From Nocardioidaceae bacterium (GTDB lineage: Bacteria; Actinomycetota; Actinomycetes; Propionibacteriales; Nocardioidaceae): a stretch of DNA of 10,757 bases. The notes under the pieces are model-generated. The model saw only the letters and a list, made by a program, of their open reading frames with translations. It did not search any database and was not told the DNA's origin. Location of the stretch: NCBI GenBank assembly GCA_013698435.1, contig JACCVA010000060.1, forward strand, positions 1-10,757, given 5' to 3'. Of this stretch, positions 1-6,880 are shown piece after piece (positions within the stretch are counted from its first letter, which is position 1; each line of letters begins with the position of its first letter). The translations under genes and the position numbers were made by a program.

Positions 1-115
1 CGACGAGCCCGCCACCGCCGCCACCGACGACGACGACGAGCGCGCCACCACCGCCGCCGCCACCGACGACGACGAGCGCGCCACCGCCGCCACCGACGAC
101 CACGACGAGCGCGCC
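1..115. repeat. Imperfect tandem repeat coding for Pro/Thr-rich units
   Basis: Runs of CCG/CCA codons alternate with runs of ACG/ACC and AGCGCGCC blocks at roughly 30-36 base intervals, giving about three and a half degenerate copies before the array dissolves near base 115. In the favoured frame each copy reads as Thr3-4, Ser, Ala, Pro4-6. Copy boundaries vary because the internal triplet runs vary in length, which is typical of slippage-prone low-complexity coding DNA. Confidence 0.7.
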
Positions 116-176
116 GACGGTGACCACGCCGGCGCCGTCTCGTCCAGCGCCGTCTCCCTCGGCGGCACCCGACTAG
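1..176 (+). CDS. C-terminal tail of a truncated Pro/Thr-rich protein, probably a PonA-type penicillin-binding protein
   Basis: This is the 3' end of a gene that begins before the window. The chosen frame starts at base 3 and ends at TAG 174-176. It encodes about 57 residues made almost only of Pro, Thr, Ser and Ala, built from three to four imperfect copies of a unit such as TTTTSAPPPP. No enzymatic domain is visible. Tails like this end many actinobacterial bifunctional penicillin-binding proteins (transglycosylase plus transpeptidase), where they lie outside the membrane. The next gene is a GT87 membrane glycosyltransferase, and in Mycobacterium tuberculosis ponA1 (Rv0050, Pro-rich tail) is followed by the membrane protein Rv0051, so I infer the same pair here. 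Caution: the repeat is low complexity and other frames are also open. One gives an Asp/Ala/Thr-rich product running to about base 260, into the next gene. The identity rests on composition and neighbour alone. Confidence 0.55.
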   Translation, partial: TSPPPPPPTTTTSAPPPPPPPTTTSAPPPPPTTTTSAPTVTTPAPSRPAPSPSAAPD

Positions 177-243
177 TGTCGACGCGCGGCACTGGCTCGC
201 GTGCTCGAGACGGTGACGGCGGGGAAAGAGGAAACGAGACCGG

Positions 244-1770
244 GTGGATCGCGAACAGGTGAGGACGCGCAGCGCCGTCGTTGCGCCGACGTTGACCGAC
301 CCGTTGGCGAGAGCGGCGTCGACGGGTGTCGGAGGGCCGCTCGGCCGCCGCGCTGTCACCGGGCACAGCTGGTGGACTCCACTGCGGCTCGTGCTGGTCA
401 TCGCCACGTTGACGTTCGGCCTGGGTGTGGTGCAGAAGAGCCCTTGCGTGGTCACCCACTGGAGCGACGCCGCTCAACCACTGCCCTTCTCCCACATGTG
501 CTACTCCGACATCTCCTACCTCTACGTGGGCCGAGGCCTCGCCGAGGGGGTCCTGCCCTACCAGCCCCTCAGCTCCCTGTCGGAGATCAAGCAGCCGAGC
601 GGGCCGGACACCGCCCACCAGTACTCGGTCGAGTACCCTGTGCTCACCGGCGCCTGGATGGGTGCTGCCGGGTGGGTGACGCGCCTGGTCGGAAGGTCGC
701 CCGACGTGTCCACGCTCAGCCACGACGAGGTCGGGGCCGACAAGGACGTCCAGTACGACGGGACGGTCTTCTGGGGCGTCAACGCCATCGGTTTCTTCGT
801 GGTCCTGCTGCTGGCACTGGGCCTCCTCGTGCACGCGCAGCGGCGTCGCCCCTGGGATGCGATGTTCGTCGCCGCCTCGCCGGTTCTGGCTCTGACAGCG
901 ATGATCAACTGGGACATCCTGGTCGTCGGTTGCGTCGCTGCGTTCCTGTGGGCCTGGTCGACGCGAAGGACGGTGTGGGCAGGGATCTTGATCGGTCTCG
1001 GCGCCGCCACGAAGCTGTTCCCGTTGTTCTTCCTCGGGCCGCTGCTGGTGCTGTGCTGGCGTGAGCGCAAGCTCGACTCCTGGGTACAGACGGCTGCAGC
1101 GGCGCTCGGCGCCTGGCTGGTGGTCAACCTTCCGGTCTTCTACTGGTCTCCCGACGAGTACCTGTGGTTCTGGCGGTTCAACGCTCACCGCGGGCCGGAC
1201 TTCGGATCGATCTGGCTGGTCGCCTCGAACTACGGGCACACCGCGAGCTCGCACCTGATCAACGTCAGCACGTGGATCTTCTTCGGTCTGGCCTGCTTGG
1301 CGATCGGGTTCCTCGGACTGTTCGCCGCCCGGCGCCCGCGACTCGTGCAGCTTCTCTTCCTCGTCGTGACGGCGTTCCTGCTGGTCAACAAGGTCTACTC
1401 GCCGCAGTACGTGCTGTGGCTGCTGCCGCTGGCAGCGCTCGCCCGGCCGCGGTGGCGTGACCTCGTGATCTGGCAGGCCTGCGAGATCTTCTACTTCTTC
1501 GCCGTCTGGATGCACATCGCGAACTTCTTCGTGCCGGCAGGCGACCCCGACTGGCTCTACGGGCTGGCCGTGCTACTCCGTATGGCCGGCGAGATCTTCT
1601 TGGCGGTCATCGTCGTTCGCGACATCCTCAACCCCTGCTCCGACCCGGTGCGCCAGGACGGTCTGTCCGACGACCCCTTGGGAGGCATCCTCGACGAGGG
1701 CGTCGACGCCGAGGTGAACGACGAGCACTCACCTGCCGAGCGGCCGGTCGGGCGCCGGGACACGCGCTGA
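244..1770 (+). CDS. GT87-family (DUF2029) polytopic membrane glycosyltransferase
   Basis: A 508-residue integral membrane protein of the GT-C glycosyltransferase type. GT87 enzymes use polyprenyl-phosphate sugars (such as polyprenyl-phosphomannose in PimE) on the outer face of the membrane; the acceptor here is unknown. After a basic cytosolic N-terminus, the first helix is near 47-64. The following extracellular loop holds an acidic YSDISYLYVG segment (Asp89), where GT-C enzymes keep a catalytic Asp, and QYSVEYP (126-132). Further helices lie near 178-197, 206-220, 223-239, 245-270, 281-299, 342-361, 366-382, 387-400, 408-424 and 438-458. NWDILVV (222-228), TKLFP (256-260) and NKVYSPQYVLWLLP (382-395) are conserved-looking motifs of the family. 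The C-terminal 45 residues are acidic and probably cytosolic. The start is GTG 244, the first start codon after an in-frame stop at 214, with a purine-rich AAGAGGAAA at 226-234. It lies 67 nt after the PBP-like tail in the same direction, so cotranscription is likely. Exact function is not assignable. Confidence 0.85.
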   Translation: MDREQVRTRSAVVAPTLTDPLARAASTGVGGPLGRRAVTGHSWWTPLRLVLVIATLTFGLGVVQKSPCVVTHWSDAAQPLPFSHMCYSDISYLYVGRGLAEGVLPYQPLSSLSEIKQPSGPDTAHQYSVEYPVLTGAWMGAAGWVTRLVGRSPDVSTLSHDEVGADKDVQYDGTVFWGVNAIGFFVVLLLALGLLVHAQRRRPWDAMFVAASPVLALTAMINWDILVVGCVAAFLWAWSTRRTVWAGILIGLGAATKLFPLFFLGPLLVLCWRERKLDSWVQTAAAALGAWLVVNLPVFYWSPDEYLWFWRFNAHRGPDFGSIWLVASNYGHTASSHLINVSTWIFFGLACLAIGFLGLFAARRPRLVQLLFLVVTAFLLVNKVYSPQYVLWLLPLAALARPRWRDLVIWQACEIFYFFAVWMHIANFFVPAGDPDWLYGLAVLLRMAGEIFLAVIVVRDILNPCSDPVRQDGLSDDPLGGILDEGVDAEVNDEHSPAERPVGRRDTR

Positions 1771-1806
1771 CGGCGGGCAGCGGCGGCGGTTGCGCACGGG
1801 ATTCCC

Positions 1807-2823
1807 TCAACTGATGTGGATGGCGTCGAACGCGGTCGTGGTGAAGCGCACCTGCAACTCGACCTCGTCGCCCACGCGGGGGACCGCACAGCCGACTGGC
1901 AGAAAGATCATGCTGACCTGCATGTGAGGTGGCTCCACGAACCACCGCTGCCTGCCGTCGACGACATACGGCGACAGCGCCCGTCCGACCGCGTCGAGGC
2001 CACCTTGCGCCACCGCGGCGGCGCGTTGTCGAGCGGTGGCGGCCGCTGGGGGTGCTTGGAGCCCGATGCCGTGGGCGGTGCCCCCCGACACCACGAGCAC
2101 AGTCCCGCTCCTGGGCAATCTGCGCTGGCGATAGCCGACGCGCTCGCCTCGACGCACCGGGTGGGCGTCGAGCACGGTGGCCCGGACGTCGAGGGCACCG
2201 CGGTCGCCGAGCCACAACGACGTACCGACCCGCGGCCTGACATCGATGTCGCGATGCACGTCCCGCATCATGGCCAGCTCGGTGTCACTGAGATGTGAGA
2301 CATACCAGCGGTCGGCAGGACACCTCGCCAGCCAGTGCTCGACCTCGCTGACATGGCCGGTGCCGAGGGGCAGGTGCAGCGCGTGTCCCTCCAGCCGTAC
2401 GCCGTAGGGCGACCGGCCCACGCTCGCGAGCGCGTCCGCCGACAAGCCGTGGCGGTGCATCGACGTGAGGGCCTCGATCACCACGCGAGGGTGGTCGCCG
2501 CGGTCACCGAGCGCCGCCAAGTCCTCCAGCCGACCGACCGTGTGGACGAGCCGGCTGTCGTAGGGGATGTCGGGCCGGGAGGGTCGCCACGGCTCCATCA
2601 CCAGCACGTCGCCGGAGAAGCGCTGCCGCACGTCGTCGACCTCGGCGTAGGTTCCGACGGCCAACGTGTCGGCTCCGAGCCACTGCGCGCGCCGCGCCAG
2701 CCGGCCCACCGTGAACCCGTAACCGTTGCCCTTCGCCACCGGGACGATGCCGGGGTATGCAGCCGCAGCCGCTCTCAGGTGCTGACGCCACCGCGACCCG
2801 TCGACGTACAGGCTGACGGGCAT
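1807..2823 (-). CDS. Alanine-racemase-like PLP-dependent protein, partner of FemX
   Basis: A 338-residue protein with the fold-type III PLP barrel and C-terminal beta domain of alanine racemases, which interconvert L- and D-Ala for peptidoglycan. The PLP lysine is Lys31 in VPVAKGNGYGF (28-37), equivalent to the canonical VKADAYGHG. SMHRHG (121-126) matches the TGMNRLG motif with its Arg (124). RVGTSLWLGD (198-207) matches the RxGxxxYG region. Tyr231 in ERVGYRQ sits where the second catalytic Tyr is expected (usually SYG). The C-terminal segment HMQVSMIFLP followed by VGDEVEL corresponds to the usual CMDQ...VGD.V.L. The protein is somewhat shorter than typical Alr (about 360-390) and several motifs are altered: AKGNGYGF for VKADAYGH, GYR for SYG, SMI for the CMD region. 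It may therefore be a divergent paralogue with another substrate or role. ATG 2823 lies 3 nt after the FemX stop, with no strong Shine-Dalgarno, so translational coupling is likely. It converges on the GT87 gene across 36 nt with no clear terminator. Confidence 0.82.
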   Translation of the reverse strand: MPVSLYVDGSRWRQHLRAAAAAYPGIVPVAKGNGYGFTVGRLARRAQWLGADTLAVGTYAEVDDVRQRFSGDVLVMEPWRPSRPDIPYDSRLVHTVGRLEDLAALGDRGDHPRVVIEALTSMHRHGLSADALASVGRSPYGVRLEGHALHLPLGTGHVSEVEHWLARCPADRWYVSHLSDTELAMMRDVHRDIDVRPRVGTSLWLGDRGALDVRATVLDAHPVRRGERVGYRQRRLPRSGTVLVVSGGTAHGIGLQAPPAAATARQRAAAVAQGGLDAVGRALSPYVVDGRQRWFVEPPHMQVSMIFLPVGCAVPRVGDEVELQVRFTTTAFDAIHIS

Positions 2824-2826
2824 GAG

Positions 2827-3942
2827 CTAGCGCCGGCTCATGTAGAGGTCGAACGCCTTGTAGATAAGGCGGTTGAGCGGCAGGTCCCACTCACCGATGT
2901 ACTCTACCGCCTCGCCTCCGGTACCGACCTTGAACTGGATCAGCCCGACGTGGGGATCCTTCGAGTCGAGCGTGTCGGTGATGCCCCGCAGGTCGTAGAC
3001 GGACGCGCCGACCGCCAGCGCGTCCTGGATCATCTTCCACTGGACCGCGTTCGATCCGCGCACCTCGCGCTTCGAAGTCGAGGAGGCGCCGTACGAGTAC
3101 CAGGTGTGGCCGCCCACTCTTACCCAGGTGGTGGCGGCGACGAGGTCGCCTTCGTGATGCGCGAGGTAGAGCCGGATACGGTCGGGGTCCTCGGCCTGCA
3201 GCGCGGTCAGCATCGTCTGGAAGTACGACAGGGGCCGCGGCGCGAAGCCGTCACGCTGGGCCGTCTCGGCGTACAGGGCGTGGAAGCCGGGCAGGTCGCC
3301 GGCGCCGCCCTGCGTCACCGTCACTCCGGCCTTGCCGGCCTTCTTGATGTTGCGGCGCCACTGCTGGTTCATGCCCGCGAGGACATCGTCTTCCGTACGC
3401 CCTTTCAGCGGCACCTGGAAGACGTACTGCGGCTGGCCGGCGGTGAACCCGTCCGCGGCAGTGACCGGTCGCCATCCCTGCGTGCGCAGCAGCGCCTGCA
3501 CGTCACTGCCCACGTCGCTGCGCGCATCGGGGGGCACGTCCCCGAGCCGGCGGTGGACGTCGTCTGCGATGGCCTTCTTCACAGTGTCAGCGGTCCAGGT
3601 GCGCGAGACGACCGGTGGGCCCATCCGGACGCCGAAGGCTCCCTGCGACTTGAGATATCTGGCCATCTCGAACAACGACTGGTCCAGATCACCCGCCGAC
3701 CAGTCGACCACCGGCCCCTCGGGAAGGTAGGCCAAGTAGCGCTTCAGCTGCGGAAGCTGCCGGTAGAGCACGAGCGCTGCCCCGCTGAGCTCACCGTCGC
3801 GAAACCACCCGATCGACTCCCGCCGCCACTCGCTCTTGACCCTGCCCCACGCCGGCGTCTGCAGAAAGCTGACCTCCGGCCTGGACTTGACGAAAGCCAG
3901 ATGCTCGGCTGCACCGATGGCGCGCACGTCGATCACGGTCAC
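2827..3942 (-). CDS. femX: FemX/FemAB-type peptidoglycan cross-bridge aminoacyl transferase
   Basis: A 371-residue member of the Fem (FemABX) family, cytosolic enzymes with two GNAT-like domains that move an amino acid from aminoacyl-tRNA to the side chain at position 3 of the lipid II stem peptide, building the interpeptide bridge. Visible family signatures are FLQTPAWGRVK (26-36), YLPEGPVVDW (72-81) in domain 1, QWRRNIKKAGKAGV (194-207) starting domain 2, WYSYGAS (281-287), SNAVQWKMIQDA (297-308), YDLRGI (316-321) and the C-terminal block around GLIQFKVGTGGEAVEYIGEW (333-352). The length fits FemX-type enzymes, and I see no long coiled-coil arm like that of staphylococcal FemA. The GTG start at 3942 is chosen because a -10 box lies 6 nt upstream. 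It is first in a two-gene unit with the alanine-racemase-like gene and divergent from the GGDEF-EAL locus. The amino acid added (Gly in Streptomyces FemX, others elsewhere) cannot be told from sequence. Confidence 0.9.
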   Translation of the reverse strand: MTVIDVRAIGAAEHLAFVKSRPEVSFLQTPAWGRVKSEWRRESIGWFRDGELSGAALVLYRQLPQLKRYLAYLPEGPVVDWSAGDLDQSLFEMARYLKSQGAFGVRMGPPVVSRTWTADTVKKAIADDVHRRLGDVPPDARSDVGSDVQALLRTQGWRPVTAADGFTAGQPQYVFQVPLKGRTEDDVLAGMNQQWRRNIKKAGKAGVTVTQGGAGDLPGFHALYAETAQRDGFAPRPLSYFQTMLTALQAEDPDRIRLYLAHHEGDLVAATTWVRVGGHTWYSYGASSTSKREVRGSNAVQWKMIQDALAVGASVYDLRGITDTLDSKDPHVGLIQFKVGTGGEAVEYIGEWDLPLNRLIYKAFDLYMSRR

Positions 3943-3948
3943 GGTCGC

Positions 3949-3954
3949 AACCTA
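3949..3954 (-). promoter_or_regulatory. -10 box of femX, predicted leaderless transcript
   Basis: Read on the minus strand, TAGGTT matches the actinobacterial -10 consensus TANNNT and is followed by exactly 6 nt before the GTG start. Transcription would then begin at or next to the first base of the start codon, the geometry of leaderless mRNAs common in actinomycetes. The region 17-18 nt further upstream has no good TTGACA match. A weak GGTAGG overlapping the -10 could serve as a ribosome site if the mRNA began further upstream. Confidence 0.5.
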
Positions 3955-4043
3955 CCCGACACCAAGACGTCACCGCGGGTAGCGGGTGAGCGTCGCCACG
4001 GGCTGGGCGAAAGCTCTCTCGTCGGGAAGGGAGTTGCCGCACA

Positions 4044-4193
4044 ATGGAGGCTGAATGGGGGCGGGGAACACGACCGAATGGGGGTTTTCGAGGTGGCTAC
4101 TGGCAGGGCAGGACCCGTGCGGTGCTCGGCGAGCACCTGCGCGGATCGTCCTGTGAGCCGGCGCCGGCCGAGGCCCGGCTGGTGACCCGCTGA
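4044..4193 (+). CDS. Putative 49-residue small protein or leader peptide coupled to the GGDEF-EAL gene
   Basis: An ATG at 4044 opens a 49-codon frame ending in TGA 4191-4193, whose last base is the A of the downstream ATG (TGATG overlap). A good ribosome binding site, AAGGGAG at 4027-4033, precedes it by 10 nt. The product starts MEAEWGRG and ends PAPAEARLVTR, with no signal peptide or membrane helix. From about codon 18 the third positions are mostly G or C, as in neighbouring real genes; the first 17 codons are not. It resembles no family I recognise. It could be a true small protein, a leader peptide whose translation feeds the GGDEF-EAL gene, or a chance frame. The overlap and ribosome site favour something translated; the irregular first third counts against. 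The same DNA is open in another frame as an accidental extension of the antisense of femX. Confidence 0.4.
   Translation: MEAEWGRGTRPNGGFRGGYWQGRTRAVLGEHLRGSSCEPAPAEARLVTR
4053..4084 (+). repeat. Direct repeat pair GAATGGGGG
   Basis: GAATGGGGG occurs exactly at 4053-4061 and 4076-4084, start to start 23 bases (about two helical turns). It lies 109 bases before the GGDEF-EAL start and inside the small upstream frame. The same stretch has three close G-runs (4057-4061, 4063-4066, 4080-4084). It could be a paired protein-binding site or simply G-rich codons; I have no match to a known regulator. Confidence 0.45.
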
Positions 4194-6046
4194 TGTGGCT
4201 GCCCCGCGAGCTCTCGCCGGCCGGCTGGCTGTCGCGGACCGAGATGGCCCGTGCTCTCGGGTTGCTGTACGCGGTCGGTGGCTCCATCGGGCTGGTTCGG
4301 CTGGCGCTGCCGCACGAGCCGGTGCACGCAGACTCTTTGGTGGCGGCGATGGCTGTCCTGGCGATGGTGTTCGGCGTCGGCATGGCTGTGCGCGCACCTG
4401 CCTCGGATGGTGCACTGCATGGCGCGATCGTGGTGATCCAGCTGGTGATCGCGGCCGCCTACGTCGGCCAGCGCGACCCGGCGGGGGACGTCCGTCTCTT
4501 GTTCGTGTGGGCCACCCCGTACGCCGCCTTCTACTTCGGCAAGCGAGCCGCGGCCGCACACACGGCGTGGACCGCAGTCGTGCTGGCGGTGTCACTGGTC
4601 CTGATGCCACCGCAGACTCATCGACTCGCCCCGAGCATCTACCTTGCAACCATGGGCACCGTGGTGGCGACAGGCGTCCTGGTGAGTTGGGCGTCACACA
4701 AGCTGCGGGCGGCTGAGTACGCGCAGCGGACGCAGGCGAACACCGACCCGCTCACCGGCTTGCCGAACAGGCTCGCCTTCGCGACCCACGCCGCTGAGGC
4801 GGTGCAGAACTACCGCGACCACGGGGGAAATCTCGTGGTGATGGTGCTCGACCTCGACCGGTTCAAGCTGGTCAACGACACCCACGGGCATTCGTTCGGT
4901 GACGAGCTGCTGAAGGCGGTTGTGCCGAGGCTGACCGGCGCGGTGGACGCGCGTGATCTGGTCGTGCGGCTGGGCGGTGACGAGTTCGGCGTGCTGGTGC
5001 ACAACTGCGCCTGTCGCACGGAGGTGGAAGCCGTCGCCGAGCGGCTGGCGGGCAGCTGGCAGGAGCCTTTCTGGACCAACGGGGTCGCCAGCCATCTGAG
5101 CGCCAGCATCGGGATCGCCCTCGCCAGGTCTCCGGACGACAGCGCGGAGTCGTTGCTGCGCGACGCCGACGCAGCCATGTATGCGACCAAGCGGCTCAAC
5201 CCAGGCGGCTGGACCTGGTTCGACGACCGGATGCGGGAGGGGATGGCGGAGCGGTTGTCGCTCGAGCATCGGCTGAACGAGGCCATGGCGCGACGTGAGT
5301 TCCACCTGGCGTACCAACCAATCGTAGAACTGGCGACCGGGAAGATCCGTCATGCCGAAGTGCTGGTGCGGTGGACAACCGGACGCGGCGAAGTGGCACC
5401 GCTGACCTTTCTCGCGTTGGCGGAGGAGACCGGCCTGATCTTCTCGATCGGCAGCTGGGTGCTCGAGAACGCTGCTGCGCAGCTGGCCCGGTGGCGAGCC
5501 GACCGTGTCCTTCCGCCTGGCTTCGTGCTCACCGTCAACGTCTCGGCGCGTCAGCTGCGACCGGACTTCGCCCTGCAGATGGAGCAGATCCTCGCCGCCG
5601 CCGGTGTGCCGGGCTCCGCGATCGGGCTCGAGGTCACTGAGACCGCCCTCATCAACGATCCCGAGACGGCGGCGACGGTCATCAGCGACCTTCAGCGGCT
5701 GGGCATCCGATGTGTGCTCGACGACTTCGGCACGGGCTGCTCCTCACTGGCCCACCTGCAGCAGTTCTCGCTTGATGCGGTCAAGCTCGATCGGACCTTC
5801 GTCGCTGACGTCGGCCCCGGCAGGGCGCCGATCGTCGAGGCGGTGATCGCGCTCGGCGACGCCCTCGGGCTCGCCGTCATCGCGGAGGGCGTCGAGACGC
5901 ACGAGCAGGCACGCGCGCTCCTCGGCCTCGGCTGCTGCTTCGGTCAGGGCTTCTACTTCAGCCCGCCGGTGTCGAGCCAGCAGCTGCAGGCACAGCTGCT
6001 CGCCGCCCCCGCCGTGAGCCGTGTAGACAAGCCGGCGCTCTTCTGA
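4193..6046 (+). CDS. Membrane-bound GGDEF-EAL protein (diguanylate cyclase / c-di-GMP phosphodiesterase)
   Basis: A 617-residue bifunctional c-di-GMP enzyme. Six hydrophobic segments (about 20-40, 47-67, 74-92, 101-116, 121-139, 148-167) form an N-terminal membrane sensor that I cannot assign to a named family. A short linker leads to the GGDEF domain at NTDPLTGLPNR (183-193), with LDLDRFKLVNDTHGH for metal and GTP binding and an intact GGDEF at 261-265. The position of the RxxD inhibitory site reads DARD (252-255), so product inhibition through the usual I-site is probably absent. The EAL domain keeps Glu389 (in EVL instead of EAL), Asn449 (NVSARQL), Glu480 (EVTET), Asp510/Asp511 (DDFGTG), Lys531 and Asp533 (KLD), Glu565/Glu568 (AEGVET) and Gln585 (QGFYF). 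Both making and breaking c-di-GMP look possible. ATG 4193 is the first start after an in-frame stop at 4154; GGTGA at 4181-4185 gives a ribosome site with 7 nt spacing. It converges on nfo. Confidence 0.93.
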   Translation: MWLPRELSPAGWLSRTEMARALGLLYAVGGSIGLVRLALPHEPVHADSLVAAMAVLAMVFGVGMAVRAPASDGALHGAIVVIQLVIAAAYVGQRDPAGDVRLLFVWATPYAAFYFGKRAAAAHTAWTAVVLAVSLVLMPPQTHRLAPSIYLATMGTVVATGVLVSWASHKLRAAEYAQRTQANTDPLTGLPNRLAFATHAAEAVQNYRDHGGNLVVMVLDLDRFKLVNDTHGHSFGDELLKAVVPRLTGAVDARDLVVRLGGDEFGVLVHNCACRTEVEAVAERLAGSWQEPFWTNGVASHLSASIGIALARSPDDSAESLLRDADAAMYATKRLNPGGWTWFDDRMREGMAERLSLEHRLNEAMARREFHLAYQPIVELATGKIRHAEVLVRWTTGRGEVAPLTFLALAEETGLIFSIGSWVLENAAAQLARWRADRVLPPGFVLTVNVSARQLRPDFALQMEQILAAAGVPGSAIGLEVTETALINDPETAATVISDLQRLGIRCVLDDFGTGCSSLAHLQQFSLDAVKLDRTFVADVGPGRAPIVEAVIALGDALGLAVIAEGVETHEQARALLGLGCCFGQGFYFSPPVSSQQLQAQLLAAPAVSRVDKPALF

Positions 6047-6073
6047 CCGGCCGCCGACGGCGACATCGGTGGT

Positions 6074-6874
6074 TCAGCCGGCCCGGGCGCGGAGCCAGGC
6101 GATGTCGGACCCTTGGCCGTCGGCACCCCCAGGCGTCTCGCAGACCACCGGTGCGCCGGCCTCGCGGACGACGTTGACGAGGTCGTCTGGAGCGATCTCA
6201 CCGTCACCGAAGTTGGCGTGCCGGTCGGCGCCGGAGTCGAAGATGTCTCGCGAGTCGTTGGCGTGCACGAGGTCGATGCGGCCAGTGATCGCCTGCACCC
6301 TTTCGACGACGTTCGCGAGCTCTTCTCCACCGGCATGCGCATGGCAGGTGTCAAGACAGAAGCCAACGTCGTCGCTTCCACCGGCGCCCTCGATGGCGTC
6401 CCACATCATCGCGATGCGCTCGAGCCGGCGGGCCATCGCGTTGTCACCGCCAGCAGTGTTCTCGATCAGCAAGGGGACAGCGATGTCGAGCCGGTCGACG
6501 CACTTGCGCCAGTTGTCGAACCCGACGGTCGGGTCGTCGGTCTTGAGCACGTGCCCGCCGTGGACGATGACCCCCTTGGCACCGATCTCGGCGGCCAGGT
6601 TGACCGTCTGCTGCAGCAGCTTGCGTGAGGGGATGCGAATGCGGTTGTTGGTGGTGGCGACGTTGAGGACGTACGGCGCGTGCACATAAAGGTCGACGCC
6701 AGCCTCCGCCGCCGCGGCCTTGAGCGCCGCGGTGCCCCCGGCGTACGCCACCACGGGGGCCTTCCACCCCTGAGGGTCACCGAGGAAGAACTGCGACAGG
6801 GATGCCTTGCGTGCTGTCGCTTCGGCGATCGGGTCAACCTGGTCGACGTGTCCGCCGATGTGCAGCTCACTCAT
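6074..6874 (-). CDS. nfo: Endonuclease IV (AP endonuclease, deoxyribonuclease IV)
   Basis: A 266-residue TIM-barrel AP endonuclease of the Nfo family, which cuts 5' of abasic sites in base excision repair in the cytosol and uses three zinc ions. All nine expected zinc ligands appear: His65 (VHAPY), a His in IVHGGH (105/108), Glu138 (LIENTAG), Asp175 and His178 (CLDTCHAH), His204 (LVHAND), Asp217 and His219 (GADRHANFGDG), and Glu246 (VCETPGG). The length is close to E. coli Nfo (285). ATG 6874 begins MSELHIGGHV, which aligns with the usual N-terminal start of the family. There is no Shine-Dalgarno; a -10 box 6 nt upstream points to a leaderless mRNA. Its 3' end converges on the GGDEF-EAL gene across only 27 nt, and its 5' end is divergent from the ABC operon. 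Nothing suggests a functional link with either neighbour. Confidence 0.93.
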   Translation of the reverse strand: MSELHIGGHVDQVDPIAEATARKASLSQFFLGDPQGWKAPVVAYAGGTAALKAAAAEAGVDLYVHAPYVLNVATTNNRIRIPSRKLLQQTVNLAAEIGAKGVIVHGGHVLKTDDPTVGFDNWRKCVDRLDIAVPLLIENTAGGDNAMARRLERIAMMWDAIEGAGGSDDVGFCLDTCHAHAGGEELANVVERVQAITGRIDLVHANDSRDIFDSGADRHANFGDGEIAPDDLVNVVREAGAPVVCETPGGADGQGSDIAWLRARAG

Positions 6875-6880
6875 GCGGCC

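Noticed and set aside
201..1064. A 287-codon plus-strand frame overlapping the GT87 gene
   Set aside because: Arg-rich out-of-frame product; the GT87 frame has membrane helices and family motifs throughout the overlap.
1771..1806. Possible terminator between the GT87 and racemase-like genes
   Set aside because: The 36 nt hold GGCGGGCAGCGGCGGCGG-type sequence with no paired arms and no T-run.
2335..4185. A 616-codon plus-strand frame opposite femX and the racemase-like gene
   Set aside because: It is an antisense shadow of two well-supported genes; composition is Arg/His/Val-rich and no family motif is present.
6047..6082. CCGGC and GCCGG pair in the convergent gap between the GGDEF-EAL gene and nfo
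   Set aside because: The stem is only 5 bp, widely spaced and lacks a T-run, so it is not a supportable terminator.
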